From Sphingobium sp. TKS (GTDB lineage Bacteria; Pseudomonadota; Alphaproteobacteria; Sphingomonadales; Sphingomonadaceae): DNA of 64,000 nt. The translations under genes were made by a program, and so were the position numbers. Shown one piece after another: positions 17,792 to 27,077 of this stretch (its first letter is position 1; every line of letters begins with the position of its first letter). The notes below the pieces were generated by a model. The model did no database searches, was not told the DNA's origin, and saw only the letters and a list, made by a program, of their open reading frames with translations. Location of the stretch: assembly GCF_001563265.1 (NCBI RefSeq), contig NZ_CP005084.1, positions 53,501-117,500 of the forward strand, written 5' to 3'.

Positions 17792-18990
17792 CTGTCTCAT
17801 AAATTTCTATTCACCTGTCGCCATATGCGATTCCTATGGGCTGGGAGGCTATTGGGAGTTTGGTGATGTCGACGACGAAACTGGTCTTGATCGAATTATC
17901 GATCGACGAAAGAAAAGCGCTCGAACAGCGAGTGCGGCGTCGAAGCACGTCTCGCCGCGATGCGCAACGCGCGGAGATCGTGTTGAGGGCTGCCGATGGC
18001 GCGAACAATTGCAAGATTGCCGCCGCCGTTGGCGTCACGCGCAAGACGGTTCGGGCATGGCGCGCGCGCTTTGCCGAACAACGCATGGATGGCCTTTCGG
18101 ACGAGCCGCGTTGTGGCGCGCCGCGCCGCATTGACGATGATCGGATCAAGGCCATCATCGCGAAGACGCTCGAAGAAAAGCCGGTCAACGCCACGCACTG
18201 GAACATTCGCGACATAGCCAAGGCCGCGGGCGTTTCCACTTCCTCTGTATATCGCATTGGGCGGGCCTTTTCGCTGCAGCAAAATTGCGCCGAAACGTCC
18301 AGATTGTCCAGCGACCCCCAATTCATCGAGAAGGTGCGCGACATCGTTGGCCTCTTTCTCGACCCGCCTGACAAGGCGTTGGCGATCTGTGTCGATGAAA
18401 GGAGCCAACACCAAGCCCTCGGCCGTACCCAAGCGCTGGTGCCGATGCGACCGGGACAAATCGAACGGCGCGCCCATGACTATGAACGTCATGGTATGAC
18501 GACGCTGTTCGCCGGCTTCCAAGCATCGGTAAGCGCCCAGGCAATGGTCCGTCCCGGCGAAGCGATCGAGCGCTGCGACCCTTGCCACCGATCGAGCGAA
18601 TTTCGGGCCTTCCTCGAAGAGCTAGAACATAATGTTCCCGCCGAGCTCGACGTCCATGTCGTTATGAATATTGCCGAAAGTCACAAGACCAAGATGTTTG
18701 GAGACTGGTTTGTCAAACGGCCGCATTGGCATATGCACTTCACGCCGACATCATCGTCATGGCTCGACCAAGTCGAGCGCTTCTTCACCTTATTGTCGGA
18801 AAAGCGGATCAAACGCGGCGCCGATGGCTCGGTGAAAGCCTTGATCGAGGTCATCGAAATCTTCATCGATAATCATAACGCCAATCCCAAGCCGTTGCGT
18901 TGGACCAAATCCGCCAATAACATCCTCGCATCCACCGGACGCCGCTATCGCCGGACTCTCGATGCTCGGCCAAAAGCTGGTTAGGCAATT
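17792..18990 (+). mobile_element. IS630-family insertion sequence, degenerate
   Basis: A left-end-like sequence (ctcataaatttctattcacc, about 17797) precedes the transposase frame at 17866. I find no inverted copy of it after 18984 before the hlyD-type gene ends at 19035, so the right end appears lost. The transposase also carries an altered catalytic residue. Boundaries are approximate. Confidence 0.55.
17866..18984 (+). pseudogene. IS630-family transposase, catalytic Asp replaced
   Basis: A frame of about 372 aa (ATG at 17866; an upstream in-frame ATG at 17836 is less likely). The N-terminal HTH domain (CKIAAAVGVTRKTVRAWRAR) and second HTH (WNIRDIAKAAGVSTSSVYRI) are intact. The DDE core has the first Asp-Glu (CVDERSQHQAL) and the HFTPTSSSWLDQVERFF block. 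In related transposases the second catalytic Asp lies in VVMDN...SHKTK; here the codon reads Asn (VVMNIAESHKTK, residue about 268). The stretch FQASVSAQAMVRPGEAIERC also departs from the usual FAALDTATGKVIGRC. The frame is open but the enzyme is predicted inactive. Confidence 0.75.
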
Positions 18991-19034
18991 TCCGAACCGG
19001 CACAGCAGGCGCATCCACCCAAGCTGTCTTCCCA

Positions 19035-20432
19035 TCAATGCTCCTTGAACGAGCGTTCGATCGCACCCATGAGAGGTTCGAATGCATATTGCAGCGCGGT
19101 GCGCTTGCGCAGCGGGATCTCGATGCTGACCGGTATTCCGGCCTTGAGAGCGCCGGGTCCGCGAAGTTCCTCGATCTTATGGAGTTCGGAGAGGGGTACC
19201 TGCACCGAAGCGGTGTAGTAGGATTCGCCTGTCCGCTGCTCCGTGAACGCATCCGCGGACACGCGTGTGACGCTGCCCTCCAGCGCTGGAAGCGACCGCT
19301 CATGAAGCGTGTAGAAGCGAACGAAGGCTCGTTGTCCGGCCTCCAGGTCGTCGGCGTCGTTGGGTGACACCCGCGCTTCGATGGTCAGTGGCATGCGATC
19401 GGGAATGATGTCCATGAGCTTCTCGCCGGCCCCAATCACGCCGCCGGGGGTGAACACGGTCAATCCCACCACCGTTCCTGTCGCTGGCGCTCGGATGTCG
19501 GCGCGGTTGAGCTGGTCTCGTGCTGCCTCCCATTTCGGCAGAACGTCAGCCAGGGAGTTATTGACGTCGCGAATTTCCGAGGCGACCCGTTCCTGATAGG
19601 AAATCTTCGCTTGCAGGATCTCGAGCTTGCTCTGCCCGACCTGGCTACGGCTTGCGTCCGCCGTCGCCCGATCCTGGGCAAGCTGCCCCTGGAGGTCGGC
19701 CCTGGCCCGTTCGAGAGCCCGAATCCGGGTCTTCGGCACGAAGCCCTTTTCCGCAAGTCCGCGAAGGCCCGCAAGCTCTTCGCTCAGGAGGCTGATCTGT
19801 TCCTGGATAGTCCCGGCGCGCTGGCTGTAGCCGCGGCCCTGGCTGGTCGCCTGGCTTGCCTGTTCGCCAAGCACGCGCTGCTGGGTGGAAAGCACCGCCG
19901 AGCGGGTACGGATCTGCGTCTCCTGGATGCTCAGGGCGCGATCCGCGTCGATCCGGTCCTGACCCTTAAGTCGGGCGAACTCGGGCGGCGGAATGATGGT
20001 CGGAGAGCCCGCCTCTTCGGCCTGGAGCCTCGCCCGTTGCGCGAGCAGGGAGATGGCCTGGCCGGCGAGCGCGCGCTCCTGACCGCGCGCTTCTGCCGCG
20101 GAAAGGCGGATCAAAATATCGCCACGGCGCACCTTGGCGCCTTCTCGGACATGGATGCTGGCGACGACCCCGCCCGTCGGGTGTTGCACCGACTGACGCT
20201 CTCCGGAGACGACCAGCCGACCTGTCGCTATGGCTGCGGCGTCGAGCGGCGCGACAGCCGTCCAGCCCAGAAACAGCACGAAGAACAGGATAAGGAGGCC
20301 CATCCCCATCCGGATGTCAAAGTCCGGGTCCGCGGCACGTCTCGGTTCCGATCCAGGCAGTGCCAAGGCCGCCCTTCCGGCAGGCAGCCATGAGGGCGTG
20401 ATTCGCTGCAATATAGTCATGGAATCACCCAT
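19035..20432 (-). CDS. HlyD/PrtE-type type I secretion adaptor
   Basis: A membrane-fusion protein of about 465 aa. One N-terminal transmembrane segment (MGLLILFFVLFLGWTAVAPL) is followed by a biotinyl/lipoyl-like half (GRLVVSGERQSVQHPTGGVV) and a long coiled-coil hairpin (about 120-300). The second lipoyl half is IRAPATGTVVGLTVFTPGGV, then the C-terminal beta barrel. The start is the ATG at 20432, which overlaps the stop of the exporter gene (ATGGGTGA), so the two are coupled. It links the inner-membrane exporter to a TolC-type outer-membrane channel; no TolC gene is in the window. Likely substrates are the two signal-less repeat proteins at 12900-15968 and 22322-23815. Confidence 0.9.
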   Translation of the reverse strand: MGDSMTILQRITPSWLPAGRAALALPGSEPRRAADPDFDIRMGMGLLILFFVLFLGWTAVAPLDAAAIATGRLVVSGERQSVQHPTGGVVASIHVREGAKVRRGDILIRLSAAEARGQERALAGQAISLLAQRARLQAEEAGSPTIIPPPEFARLKGQDRIDADRALSIQETQIRTRSAVLSTQQRVLGEQASQATSQGRGYSQRAGTIQEQISLLSEELAGLRGLAEKGFVPKTRIRALERARADLQGQLAQDRATADASRSQVGQSKLEILQAKISYQERVASEIRDVNNSLADVLPKWEAARDQLNRADIRAPATGTVVGLTVFTPGGVIGAGEKLMDIIPDRMPLTIEARVSPNDADDLEAGQRAFVRFYTLHERSLPALEGSVTRVSADAFTEQRTGESYYTASVQVPLSELHKIEELRGPGALKAGIPVSIEIPLRKRTALQYAFEPLMGAIERSFKEH

Positions 20433-22155
20433 TAGATGCGGCCCGCGCCGCTTGCGGTGCGACCTTGTGCAGTACCTGGTCGCGCGGACCGAACCAGGCA
20501 AGCTGGCCCTCGCGGATCACCATGATCCGGTCGACCACAGGCAGCACGCTCAGGCGATGCGCGGCCACCAGGATCGTCTTTCCCGCAGCCTTGAGCTGCT
20601 CCAGCGTGCGTATGAGCTGCGTGTCGCCTTCCGCATCCAGGCTGGCGTTCGGCTCGTCCAGAATGATGTAGCGCGGTGAACGGAACAGGGCTCGGGCGAG
20701 GGCGATGCGCTGCGCCTGGCCGGCCGACAGGCCACGGCCGCCAAGCTGGAGCGGGTGGTCGTATCCGTCGGCCAGCGACAGGATCATCTCGTGCGCACCG
20801 GCCAGTTTGGCCGCGGCGATCGCGTCTTTGTCGATGCGATCGGCACTCTCTCCATTCCAGGCCCGGAAGCGGGAGATGTTGTCCTTGATCGTTCCGGCCA
20901 GGAGCACGGTTTCCTGGGGCATGAAGCCGATATGCGCCGCCAGCTGCTCCGGGTCCCAGCTCCATTGCTCGGCGCCGTCGAACCGGACCTCGCCGACCGT
21001 CGGGCGTACCGCTCCGGCAAGCGCGCGGACGAGGGTCGACTTGCCCGCGCCACTGGGACCGACAATGGCGATCACTTCACCGGGGTCGATACGGAAATTG
21101 ATGTTGGCGAGGATTATTTTTTTGTCGGGAGCAGCGACGCCCAGATTGTGAGCCTCAAGGCGGCCCTGCGGTTCGGGCAGCTGGGTGCGGACCATCTCTG
21201 GCGGAGTGCCGGCGAGGAGTTCGTCGAGCAGGGTGATCGCACCCCGCGCCTGGATGATTGAACGCCAACCGTTGACCAATTGGTCGATCGGCGAAAGGGC
21301 GCGGCCGACGATGAACATGGACGCGAAGATCGAGCCGGGGCTGATAGAGGCGGTGATCGCCAGCAGCGCGGCCACGCCCAGAGCCAGCGACTGTAACAGC
21401 AGGCGGACGAACTTGGATTCCGCGCCAAGCCGCGCTGAAGCGATGCCCGCCTCGGTCTGCAGCGACAGCGCACGTTCCCGGTCGGTGCTCTGGCCATGAA
21501 TCAGGGCTTCACGCAATCCGAGCGCGCGGACAATGTCGGATGAGGACACGGCCGTATCATAATTGGCATATGCCCGGGCAGAGGCAATGTTCGCCTGTTG
21601 CAGGGGTTCCCGCGTGGCATTTTCGTTGCGCCAGGCAAGAAAGGTGATCAGCGCCGCGCCAACGACGGTCAGCACTCCGATCCAGAAGTGGATCAGGAAA
21701 GCGAGCAGAACGTAGATCGGAATCCAGGGCGCATCGAGCGCACCAAGCATGGCTGGACCGGTAAGCAGGTTACGCAACTGATCGAACTCGCGCAGTGCCT
21801 GGCGGGCAAGCCGCGGGCGAGTTTCCCCCTGCAGGAAAGTGGCCCGCATGATCCGGCTGGCCATATGCTCATTGAGGCATGCACCGGCCCGGACCAGCAG
21901 CCGTGACCGGAGGGCATCGAGGGCCGAGAGGGTCACCAAAGCAAAAATCAGAACCACGGTCAGGAACAGTAGGGTGACCCGTCCCTTCGTGGGCACGACC
22001 CGGTCGTAGACCTGCAGCATGTACAGCATGGGTGCGATGAACAGCAGGTTGGTTCCAGCGCTGAACAAGGCCGCATAGGTGAAATGACGGCGGCAGGAGG
22101 ACAGGGCCGCCTTGACGGTCAGGCTGTTTCGAAGGGCCGGGGGCAGGATCAGCAC
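20425..22155 (-). CDS. Type I secretion ABC exporter, PrtD family
   Basis: A permease-ATPase of about 576 aa. Five to six membrane segments (about 30-310; FSAGTNLLFIAPMLYMLQVYDRVVPT is the PrtD/ApxIB signature) precede a nucleotide-binding domain. That domain has Walker A GPSGAGKST, the ABC signature LSAGQAQRIALARAL, and Walker B RYIILDEPNASLD. The start is taken at GTG 22155 because GGAGG lies nine bases upstream (22165-22169); an ATG at 22209 opens the same frame but lacks such a site. No C39 peptidase-like domain is present, as in protease and S-layer exporters. It forms an operon with the adaptor, following the RTX gene at 22322-23815. Confidence 0.9.
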   Translation of the reverse strand: MLILPPALRNSLTVKAALSSCRRHFTYAALFSAGTNLLFIAPMLYMLQVYDRVVPTKGRVTLLFLTVVLIFALVTLSALDALRSRLLVRAGACLNEHMASRIMRATFLQGETRPRLARQALREFDQLRNLLTGPAMLGALDAPWIPIYVLLAFLIHFWIGVLTVVGAALITFLAWRNENATREPLQQANIASARAYANYDTAVSSSDIVRALGLREALIHGQSTDRERALSLQTEAGIASARLGAESKFVRLLLQSLALGVAALLAITASISPGSIFASMFIVGRALSPIDQLVNGWRSIIQARGAITLLDELLAGTPPEMVRTQLPEPQGRLEAHNLGVAAPDKKIILANINFRIDPGEVIAIVGPSGAGKSTLVRALAGAVRPTVGEVRFDGAEQWSWDPEQLAAHIGFMPQETVLLAGTIKDNISRFRAWNGESADRIDKDAIAAAKLAGAHEMILSLADGYDHPLQLGGRGLSAGQAQRIALARALFRSPRYIILDEPNASLDAEGDTQLIRTLEQLKAAGKTILVAAHRLSVLPVVDRIMVIREGQLAWFGPRDQVLHKVAPQAARAASNG

Positions 22156-22321
22156 AGTAGTTTCCCTCCTATAGGGAGGACTCTGGAGCACAGCAGTTCG
22201 CAGGCTCACACGCCTTGGAAAGCAGGGCGCACCGGAAACTGGGAGCGCCCTGCACCTTACGCCTAATTGAAGTCAACCGCCACCGCTGGACTAAGTCCAG
22301 CGGAGACAAGCCGTCGCAATG

Positions 22322-23815
22322 TCAGACAACGAAAATGTCGTATTTGGTGAGGTCCAGATGAGCCGACAGATGCGCGACTGGAATGGGAGCGCCCGAACCA
22401 TTGCCGTCGGCATCATAAGACAGAATGCCGGTGTGGCTGTCGTACAGGACGTAATCGTTCGAGTCATTGGCCACCACGCCGTCACCATGCTCGAAATAGG
22501 TGTCGGCCAGACGCACCGGGTTGCCCATCGTTCCGGAGCCGAGCTTCGTGAAGACGGCATTGTCGAGATAGACGGAGTCCTCGGATGTATTGAAGTCGGT
22601 TATCGTGGCGACGTCGCCGCCGAGGTGCGTGTCGAAGACGAACTTGTCATGCCCGCGACCGCCGGTTAGCATGTCGGCGCCACCCTTTCCGAAGATCGTG
22701 TCGGTTCCGGCAAGCCCGTCAATGTGGTCGACGCCCGCGGTGCCGATCAGCTTTTCGCCGCTGCTGGTGCCGGTGATCGTGTGGATGGAGCCCGAACTGG
22801 TAGTTGTGGTCGGGGGCGTTGTGGTCGGCGTCGTCGGTGCCGGGCTCGAAGGGGTTGGGGCCGGCACCGATGAGGTCGTGCCACCCCCCGGAAGCGGCGG
22901 AAGCGGCGTCACTTCAGCATAGGGCGTGCCGTCATGATTATCGAGCCATGCCGCCTTGCTCGCCGCCCAATAATCACGAGCCTCCTGACCCTGCAATATG
23001 GTGAAGCCGGCCGGCGGCTTGGGATAGGTGGACGGCAATGGCGTGTCCGACAGGTTCAGGAAGACATTGCCGTGCGATTCGACGACATGGTCCCAGGCAA
23101 TCTTGAGCCGGCCCTGACTCGCGTGGTTGGGATCCTCGATCGCGATCACGGTATTGACGATCCGGATGTCGGGTGTCGTCTGCGGCGCGCCCGTATCCGT
23201 CTTGAACGGGGAAACATGCGTCATTTCGCCATGGAAAAGGTAGGACTCCATGCGCATGAACACGCCATCGAGCTTAAGCGTGTTCATCGAACCATCATAA
23301 TGGTCGCTGTCGCCAAGGCTGATGCCCGAAAAGACGCCGTCGAACAGAGTGTCGCGAATGGTTCCGCCCATCACATAATCATTCTCGACGGCATCGTCCC
23401 GCGCGTTGCTGACGTGGGTATCATCGATCAGGAAGTTGCTGGAACCGTTGGCAATCCGGATCGCGTCCCATGTCTTGTCGAGGCGCCAGTCATCGATGAC
23501 GACGTTCGGCGCGTTCTCGACGCGGATCGCGGCCGAATTGGTATAGGTATATTCCCAGTCGGACTGCTGCGGCACCTGACCCCATATTTCGCCGCCCTTG
23601 ATCACCAAGCCTGTGCCAGCATTCGTGACCTTGAACGGGTAGGTATTCAGCGCGCCCGTACCCGATGTCGAGAGGTGGGTGGCGTCGGGATTATCATTGC
23701 GACTATTGTCAACGATCCAGGAAGCGTTGGTTGCATCGATTACCGAACCTGCGGCAAGATTCGACACACTATAAGGAGTATAGCCGTAATCCTGTGAAAG
23801 AGTGATGTACGTCAT
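22322..23815 (-). CDS. Parallel beta-helix protein with RTX calcium-binding C-terminus
   Basis: A 497-aa protein without a signal peptide. Residues about 1-300 are a beta-helix-like domain (GLVIKGGEIWGQVPQQSDW, TWDAIRIANGSSNFLIDDTH, VSNARDDAVENDYVM). A Pro/Thr linker (about 305-345, PTTPTTTPPTTTT) follows. The RTX part (about 350-495) has HTITGTSSGEKLIG, GADMLTGGRGHDKFVF and ITDFNTSEDSVYLD. The C-terminus, LDLTKYDIFVV, is a classical type I secretion end (acidic residues then hydrophobic tail). The exporter genes follow directly on the same strand. An AAGGAAA site precedes the ATG. It is homologous to the protein at 11725-12867. Related folds act as polysaccharide lyases or epimerases; activity is unproven. 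Confidence 0.82.
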   Translation of the reverse strand: MTYITLSQDYGYTPYSVSNLAAGSVIDATNASWIVDNSRNDNPDATHLSTSGTGALNTYPFKVTNAGTGLVIKGGEIWGQVPQQSDWEYTYTNSAAIRVENAPNVVIDDWRLDKTWDAIRIANGSSNFLIDDTHVSNARDDAVENDYVMGGTIRDTLFDGVFSGISLGDSDHYDGSMNTLKLDGVFMRMESYLFHGEMTHVSPFKTDTGAPQTTPDIRIVNTVIAIEDPNHASQGRLKIAWDHVVESHGNVFLNLSDTPLPSTYPKPPAGFTILQGQEARDYWAASKAAWLDNHDGTPYAEVTPLPPLPGGGTTSSVPAPTPSSPAPTTPTTTPPTTTTSSGSIHTITGTSSGEKLIGTAGVDHIDGLAGTDTIFGKGGADMLTGGRGHDKFVFDTHLGGDVATITDFNTSEDSVYLDNAVFTKLGSGTMGNPVRLADTYFEHGDGVVANDSNDYVLYDSHTGILSYDADGNGSGAPIPVAHLSAHLDLTKYDIFVV

Positions 23816-24460
23816 ATATTATATTTCCTTTGTGCGACCAAAACACTTCCTGCGATTTATTCGTTATGTTTCTTATAGATATCTTTAGGAGTGTTTATTT
23901 TATCTATTTAACCTGAATTAATCGTAAATATTTCAAATAATATATAACAATCTATGTAATATCAGTGACTTGCTCTCAAGTTGATGTGCGAAACATCGAC
24001 TTAAGCGCATGTGGACCGACATCATATGGGGAAGCTGCCCGAGGCGAAACAAGCGGTCCCCGAGCCGCCGTCCGCGTGTCGTTCGCACTAGGATCACCGC
24101 CGGTACGGAGCCGCCGGAGCATTGTGGAAGACGGGCTGTTACTATTTGTTACGGGGTAGCGTGACAAGGTAATCGAGCGCTCGTACGGAACAGTTCGTCT
24201 GAAAATTACCCTTCTTTAAGAGGGATTCATCCCACCGTACTTGGATTGTAACAATATTAGTCTTTACCTGAATCCAGCTTATTCTTTGAAAGATAAAGGG
24301 ATTCTTGGACGAATCGAGGCTGCGCGCTTGCCGCTGAGAGCGGTCCGGGCATTCGCCGAGAATTCTGGCCTGCTCGGCCACGCTGTTTTTGGACAGAAAT
24401 CTGTCCTTGCCGGTTTTCAGGATATGGCAGTGACACAAGCGATTGCCGCACAGCCCCTCG
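23816..24460. other. AT-rich intergenic region
   Basis: About 645 bp. The 120 bp before the RTX gene (about 23820-23960) are strikingly AT-rich (runs such as aatatttcaaataatatata), unlike the rest of the window, and probably hold its promoter. The remainder is mixed. Frames at 23965-24159 and 24142-24516 have no ribosome site or recognisable domain. Confidence 0.5.
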
Positions 24461-25909
24461 CTATGAATAATGCGGTCTAAGCCGGGGAAGAACCAACGGA
24501 CACACCACGGTTGCATAGGCTGCGAGAGCCAGGACGAGGACGAGGAGCGAGTGCCAGGAACCGACCAGCAACGCGATGGCGGCCATCAAGCCGCTGCCCA
24601 ACAGGGGGCGCTGCAGGGCGCGGAACAGATCAAGCATGGGAAGGCGGATCAACCGCCAAAGGGCTACGCCATAGGCAATGCGTGACACGCAATAATGGCC
24701 GAGGACAGCCAGCGCCGCACCGGGCAGACCCAGCCAACTGATCCCGATCCAGAGCGCCGGCAAGGCGACCAGAGTGGAAACGGCAAGGTTGATGCGGAAA
24801 TCGAGGTCGGGCCGGCCGATCCCCCTTAACACCTCCCCCGGAGTGCCTGCGGAGGCGACGACCATGCTCGCCGCTGCAAGGATCTGGATGGGGACGATGG
24901 CGGCGTTCCATTTGGGGGTGAACAAGGTCGGGACGATGTAGTTCGCGAACAGGATCAGCACCGTGGCCGCCGGAAATATCGTTACGGACATATAGCGAAC
25001 CGTTCCCAGATAGACCGCGCGGATATCCGCGTCCCGTCCGATCGCCCTGCTGTAGAACGGGAAAACAGCTTTGCTCACGAGCCAGTAGGCCTTGCCCCGG
25101 AGGGTTTCCGTCAGCAGAAATGCGATCGAATAGATGCCGAGCGCATGAGCGCCGACAAGCTTGCCGATAAGCAGATAATCGAGGTTCTGCTGAAAGGAGA
25201 TCAGCACGCGGGAACCGACGATAAATCTGCTATAGGAACTGAGGTCGCGAAGAATGGCCAGGTTCATCCTGATGCGCGGAAACCAACCAGAAAGCGCGAA
25301 GGTGACGGCGCATGTGCAGGCGGCGGCAACCAGCGTCTGCGCCACCAGACTCCACACATTCGCGCCGGCAAGCGCAAGCGCGACGGCGGCGACGCATCCG
25401 GCCAGCGTGCCGGCGATATCGGCCAGGGCGATTTGCTTGAATCGCATGCTGCGCGCCAGCCGCGCTTCTGGCACCACCTGCAGGTTTTGGAACACGATCG
25501 CGGTGCTCATCGCCAGCGCGATGGGGGCCAGGCGCGGCTCACCATAGAACCAGACCAAAAATGGCACGCCGATCAGCCACATGACCGCGATCATCACGAA
25601 CGACGACAGGAACAGCAGCCAGAAGGCGCTGTCGTACAGCAATTTGGTGCGGTGATCTCGCTGACGCTGGATCAGGCCGAGGCGAAAGCCAAGATCGGCA
25701 ATGATCGCAATGATAGCCGAGAACACCAGCACCATGTTGAAGAAGCCGAAATGTTCCGGCAGCAGGAGCCGGGCGAGACCCACCTTGGCAAGAATGCTTG
25801 AGCCCTTGCCTACCATCATCCCGACCGCGTTCCAGGCAACGCCTTTGCGGATCTGCCGCTTCTCCGACTGCAATCGCCGTTCCGGAGCAGGTGCGTGAGC
25901 GAGGGCCAA
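24461..25909 (-). CDS. Wzx-type polysaccharide flippase (MOP superfamily)
   Basis: A membrane protein of about 480 aa with about 12-14 hydrophobic segments. It opens with GVAWNAVGMMVGKGSSILAK and has ARLLLPEHFGFFNMVLVFSA and FQQNLDYLLIGKLVGAHALG, typical of PST family flippases. It moves lipid-linked oligosaccharide across the inner membrane. The frame is open further upstream but that part overlaps the sugar-transferase gene in another frame and is unlikely to be translated. No ATG exists before the first helix, so the start is probably TTG at 25909 (six bases after the upstream stop) or TTG at 25873. Coupled to the priming transferase. Confidence 0.85.
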   Translation of the reverse strand: MALAHAPAPERRLQSEKRQIRKGVAWNAVGMMVGKGSSILAKVGLARLLLPEHFGFFNMVLVFSAIIAIIADLGFRLGLIQRQRDHRTKLLYDSAFWLLFLSSFVMIAVMWLIGVPFLVWFYGEPRLAPIALAMSTAIVFQNLQVVPEARLARSMRFKQIALADIAGTLAGCVAAVALALAGANVWSLVAQTLVAAACTCAVTFALSGWFPRIRMNLAILRDLSSYSRFIVGSRVLISFQQNLDYLLIGKLVGAHALGIYSIAFLLTETLRGKAYWLVSKAVFPFYSRAIGRDADIRAVYLGTVRYMSVTIFPAATVLILFANYIVPTLFTPKWNAAIVPIQILAAASMVVASAGTPGEVLRGIGRPDLDFRINLAVSTLVALPALWIGISWLGLPGAALAVLGHYCVSRIAYGVALWRLIRLPMLDLFRALQRPLLGSGLMAAIALLVGSWHSLLVLVLALAAYATVVCPLVLPRLRPHYS

Positions 25910-25914
25910 GGCGT

Positions 25915-26709
25915 TCAGTACCCGGTGCCGTGAAGAACGACCGGAATGGTCCGCAGGATAATCCGAAAATCCTGGCCAACGGATTTGGTGCGCGCATATT
26001 CGCAATCGAGTTGCGCCCGGCCTTCGAAGGAAATCTGGTTGCGGCCACTGACCTGCCATGGGCCGGTGATGCCGGGCTTCAAAGAGCAATAAGTGCTAAA
26101 CGCGTCTGCGTAGAAATGGGCTTCATCCGTGGCGAGTGGCCGCGGGCCGACAATGCTCATCTCGCCCCTTACCACGTTGAAAAGTTGTGGTAACTCGTCG
26201 ATACTATAGCGCCGAAGAAAGTGACCGAAATAAGTGATGCGAGGATCATCGCGAAGCTTTCGATCTCTCTTCCAGATCGCGCTGATGGCGGGCGACGACT
26301 CCAGCAGTTCACGAAGCCGCCGATCAGCATCGGTCTGCATCGTCCGGAACTTGAAACAGCGGAAAATCTCGCCGTTGCGGCCGAAACGGCGCTGACTGTA
26401 GAGGACAGGGCCGGGACCGCTGAGCAGCACCAGGATGGCGGCGGCGAGCATCACCGGCCACAGAACCAGCAGACACAAGATCGCAAGCGTGAGGTCCATA
26501 CAGCGTTGTAGCACCAACCCGGAGGCGTGTCGCGGCGTGGACTCGATTATGCGCGTAGCCGCGACAGGCGGCTCATCGCTAACAAGACCAGTGAGCCGGG
26601 GCGCAGATGCGCCAGCGAGATTTGCGTTGGCCGGAGTCCGTTGCAGCGGTCTCGTCGTCATTTCATCGATGCGAGTAGCCATGCTTAACTCTCCGACAGA
26701 AAGGCGCAT
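25915..26709 (-). CDS. Priming glycosyltransferase (undecaprenyl-phosphate sugar phosphotransferase)
   Basis: A 264-aa protein of the bacterial sugar transferase family. One membrane segment (LTLAILCLLVLWPVMLAAAILVLL, about 73-96) precedes the catalytic part: YSQRRFGRNGEIFRCFKFRTM, LRRYSIDELPQLFNVVRGEMSIVGPRP and SLKPGITGPWQVSGRN. These are the WcaJ/PssY/Pgc-type core motifs that transfer a sugar-1-phosphate to undecaprenyl phosphate. The short form (no multi-TM N-terminus) resembles RfbP C-terminal-domain enzymes. It starts repeat-unit synthesis for the exopolysaccharide and is transcribed with the flippase. The first ATG is used; internal ATGs at codons 10 and 17 are possible. Confidence 0.9.
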   Translation of the reverse strand: MRLSVGELSMATRIDEMTTRPLQRTPANANLAGASAPRLTGLVSDEPPVAATRIIESTPRHASGLVLQRCMDLTLAILCLLVLWPVMLAAAILVLLSGPGPVLYSQRRFGRNGEIFRCFKFRTMQTDADRRLRELLESSPAISAIWKRDRKLRDDPRITYFGHFLRRYSIDELPQLFNVVRGEMSIVGPRPLATDEAHFYADAFSTYCSLKPGITGPWQVSGRNQISFEGRAQLDCEYARTKSVGQDFRIILRTIPVVLHGTGY

Positions 26710-27077
26710 CGTCGGTTTCGGACCGACGATAGGCCGCGCAACGTCGATCGCCGGTCACGATCTGACGCGGCGTCGAAATCTGCCAACAACCGTCTGGCGC
26801 CATCCGACACATTTGATCAGCCGCACGAGAACGGCAGAAATCAAACGGAATGAAGGAATCCCGAATGGCTCAGCGGAACATGAGGATGGACGTCTGGTCT
26901 GGACTTTTGAATTCTGATTTCGGGCTAGCCCTTGGGGTCTAGACCTTCGCGAAGATTGTTTAAATATGCTCGCGCGAGCACAACTTTGGTTGCGGCGGGC
27001 GGTTCAAGCCCGATCGCCTGCGTGTTCGTGCGCCCAAGCGGCGGCTGCGCGTAGTCCAAGTTGTGAGGTGTGGCGGC
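26710..27077. promoter_or_regulatory. Divergent control region between priming transferase and wza-type gene
   Basis: About 370 bp between two gene sets transcribed outwards. A perfect 10-bp palindrome ggtctagacc lies at 26936-26945. No -35/-10 pair is convincing by eye. Promoters for both arms of the polysaccharide cluster, and targets of the LuxR-type regulators at 33622 and 34754, are expected here (inference). Confidence 0.4.

Noticed and set aside
24142..24516. 124-codon minus-strand frame with many cysteines
   Set aside because: Overlaps the end of the flippase gene, odd composition and no ribosome site; likely chance.
25910..26089. 5' extension of the flippase frame
   Set aside because: It overlaps the sugar transferase gene in another frame and its sequence (Arg/His/Pro-rich) is not like a flippase N-terminus.
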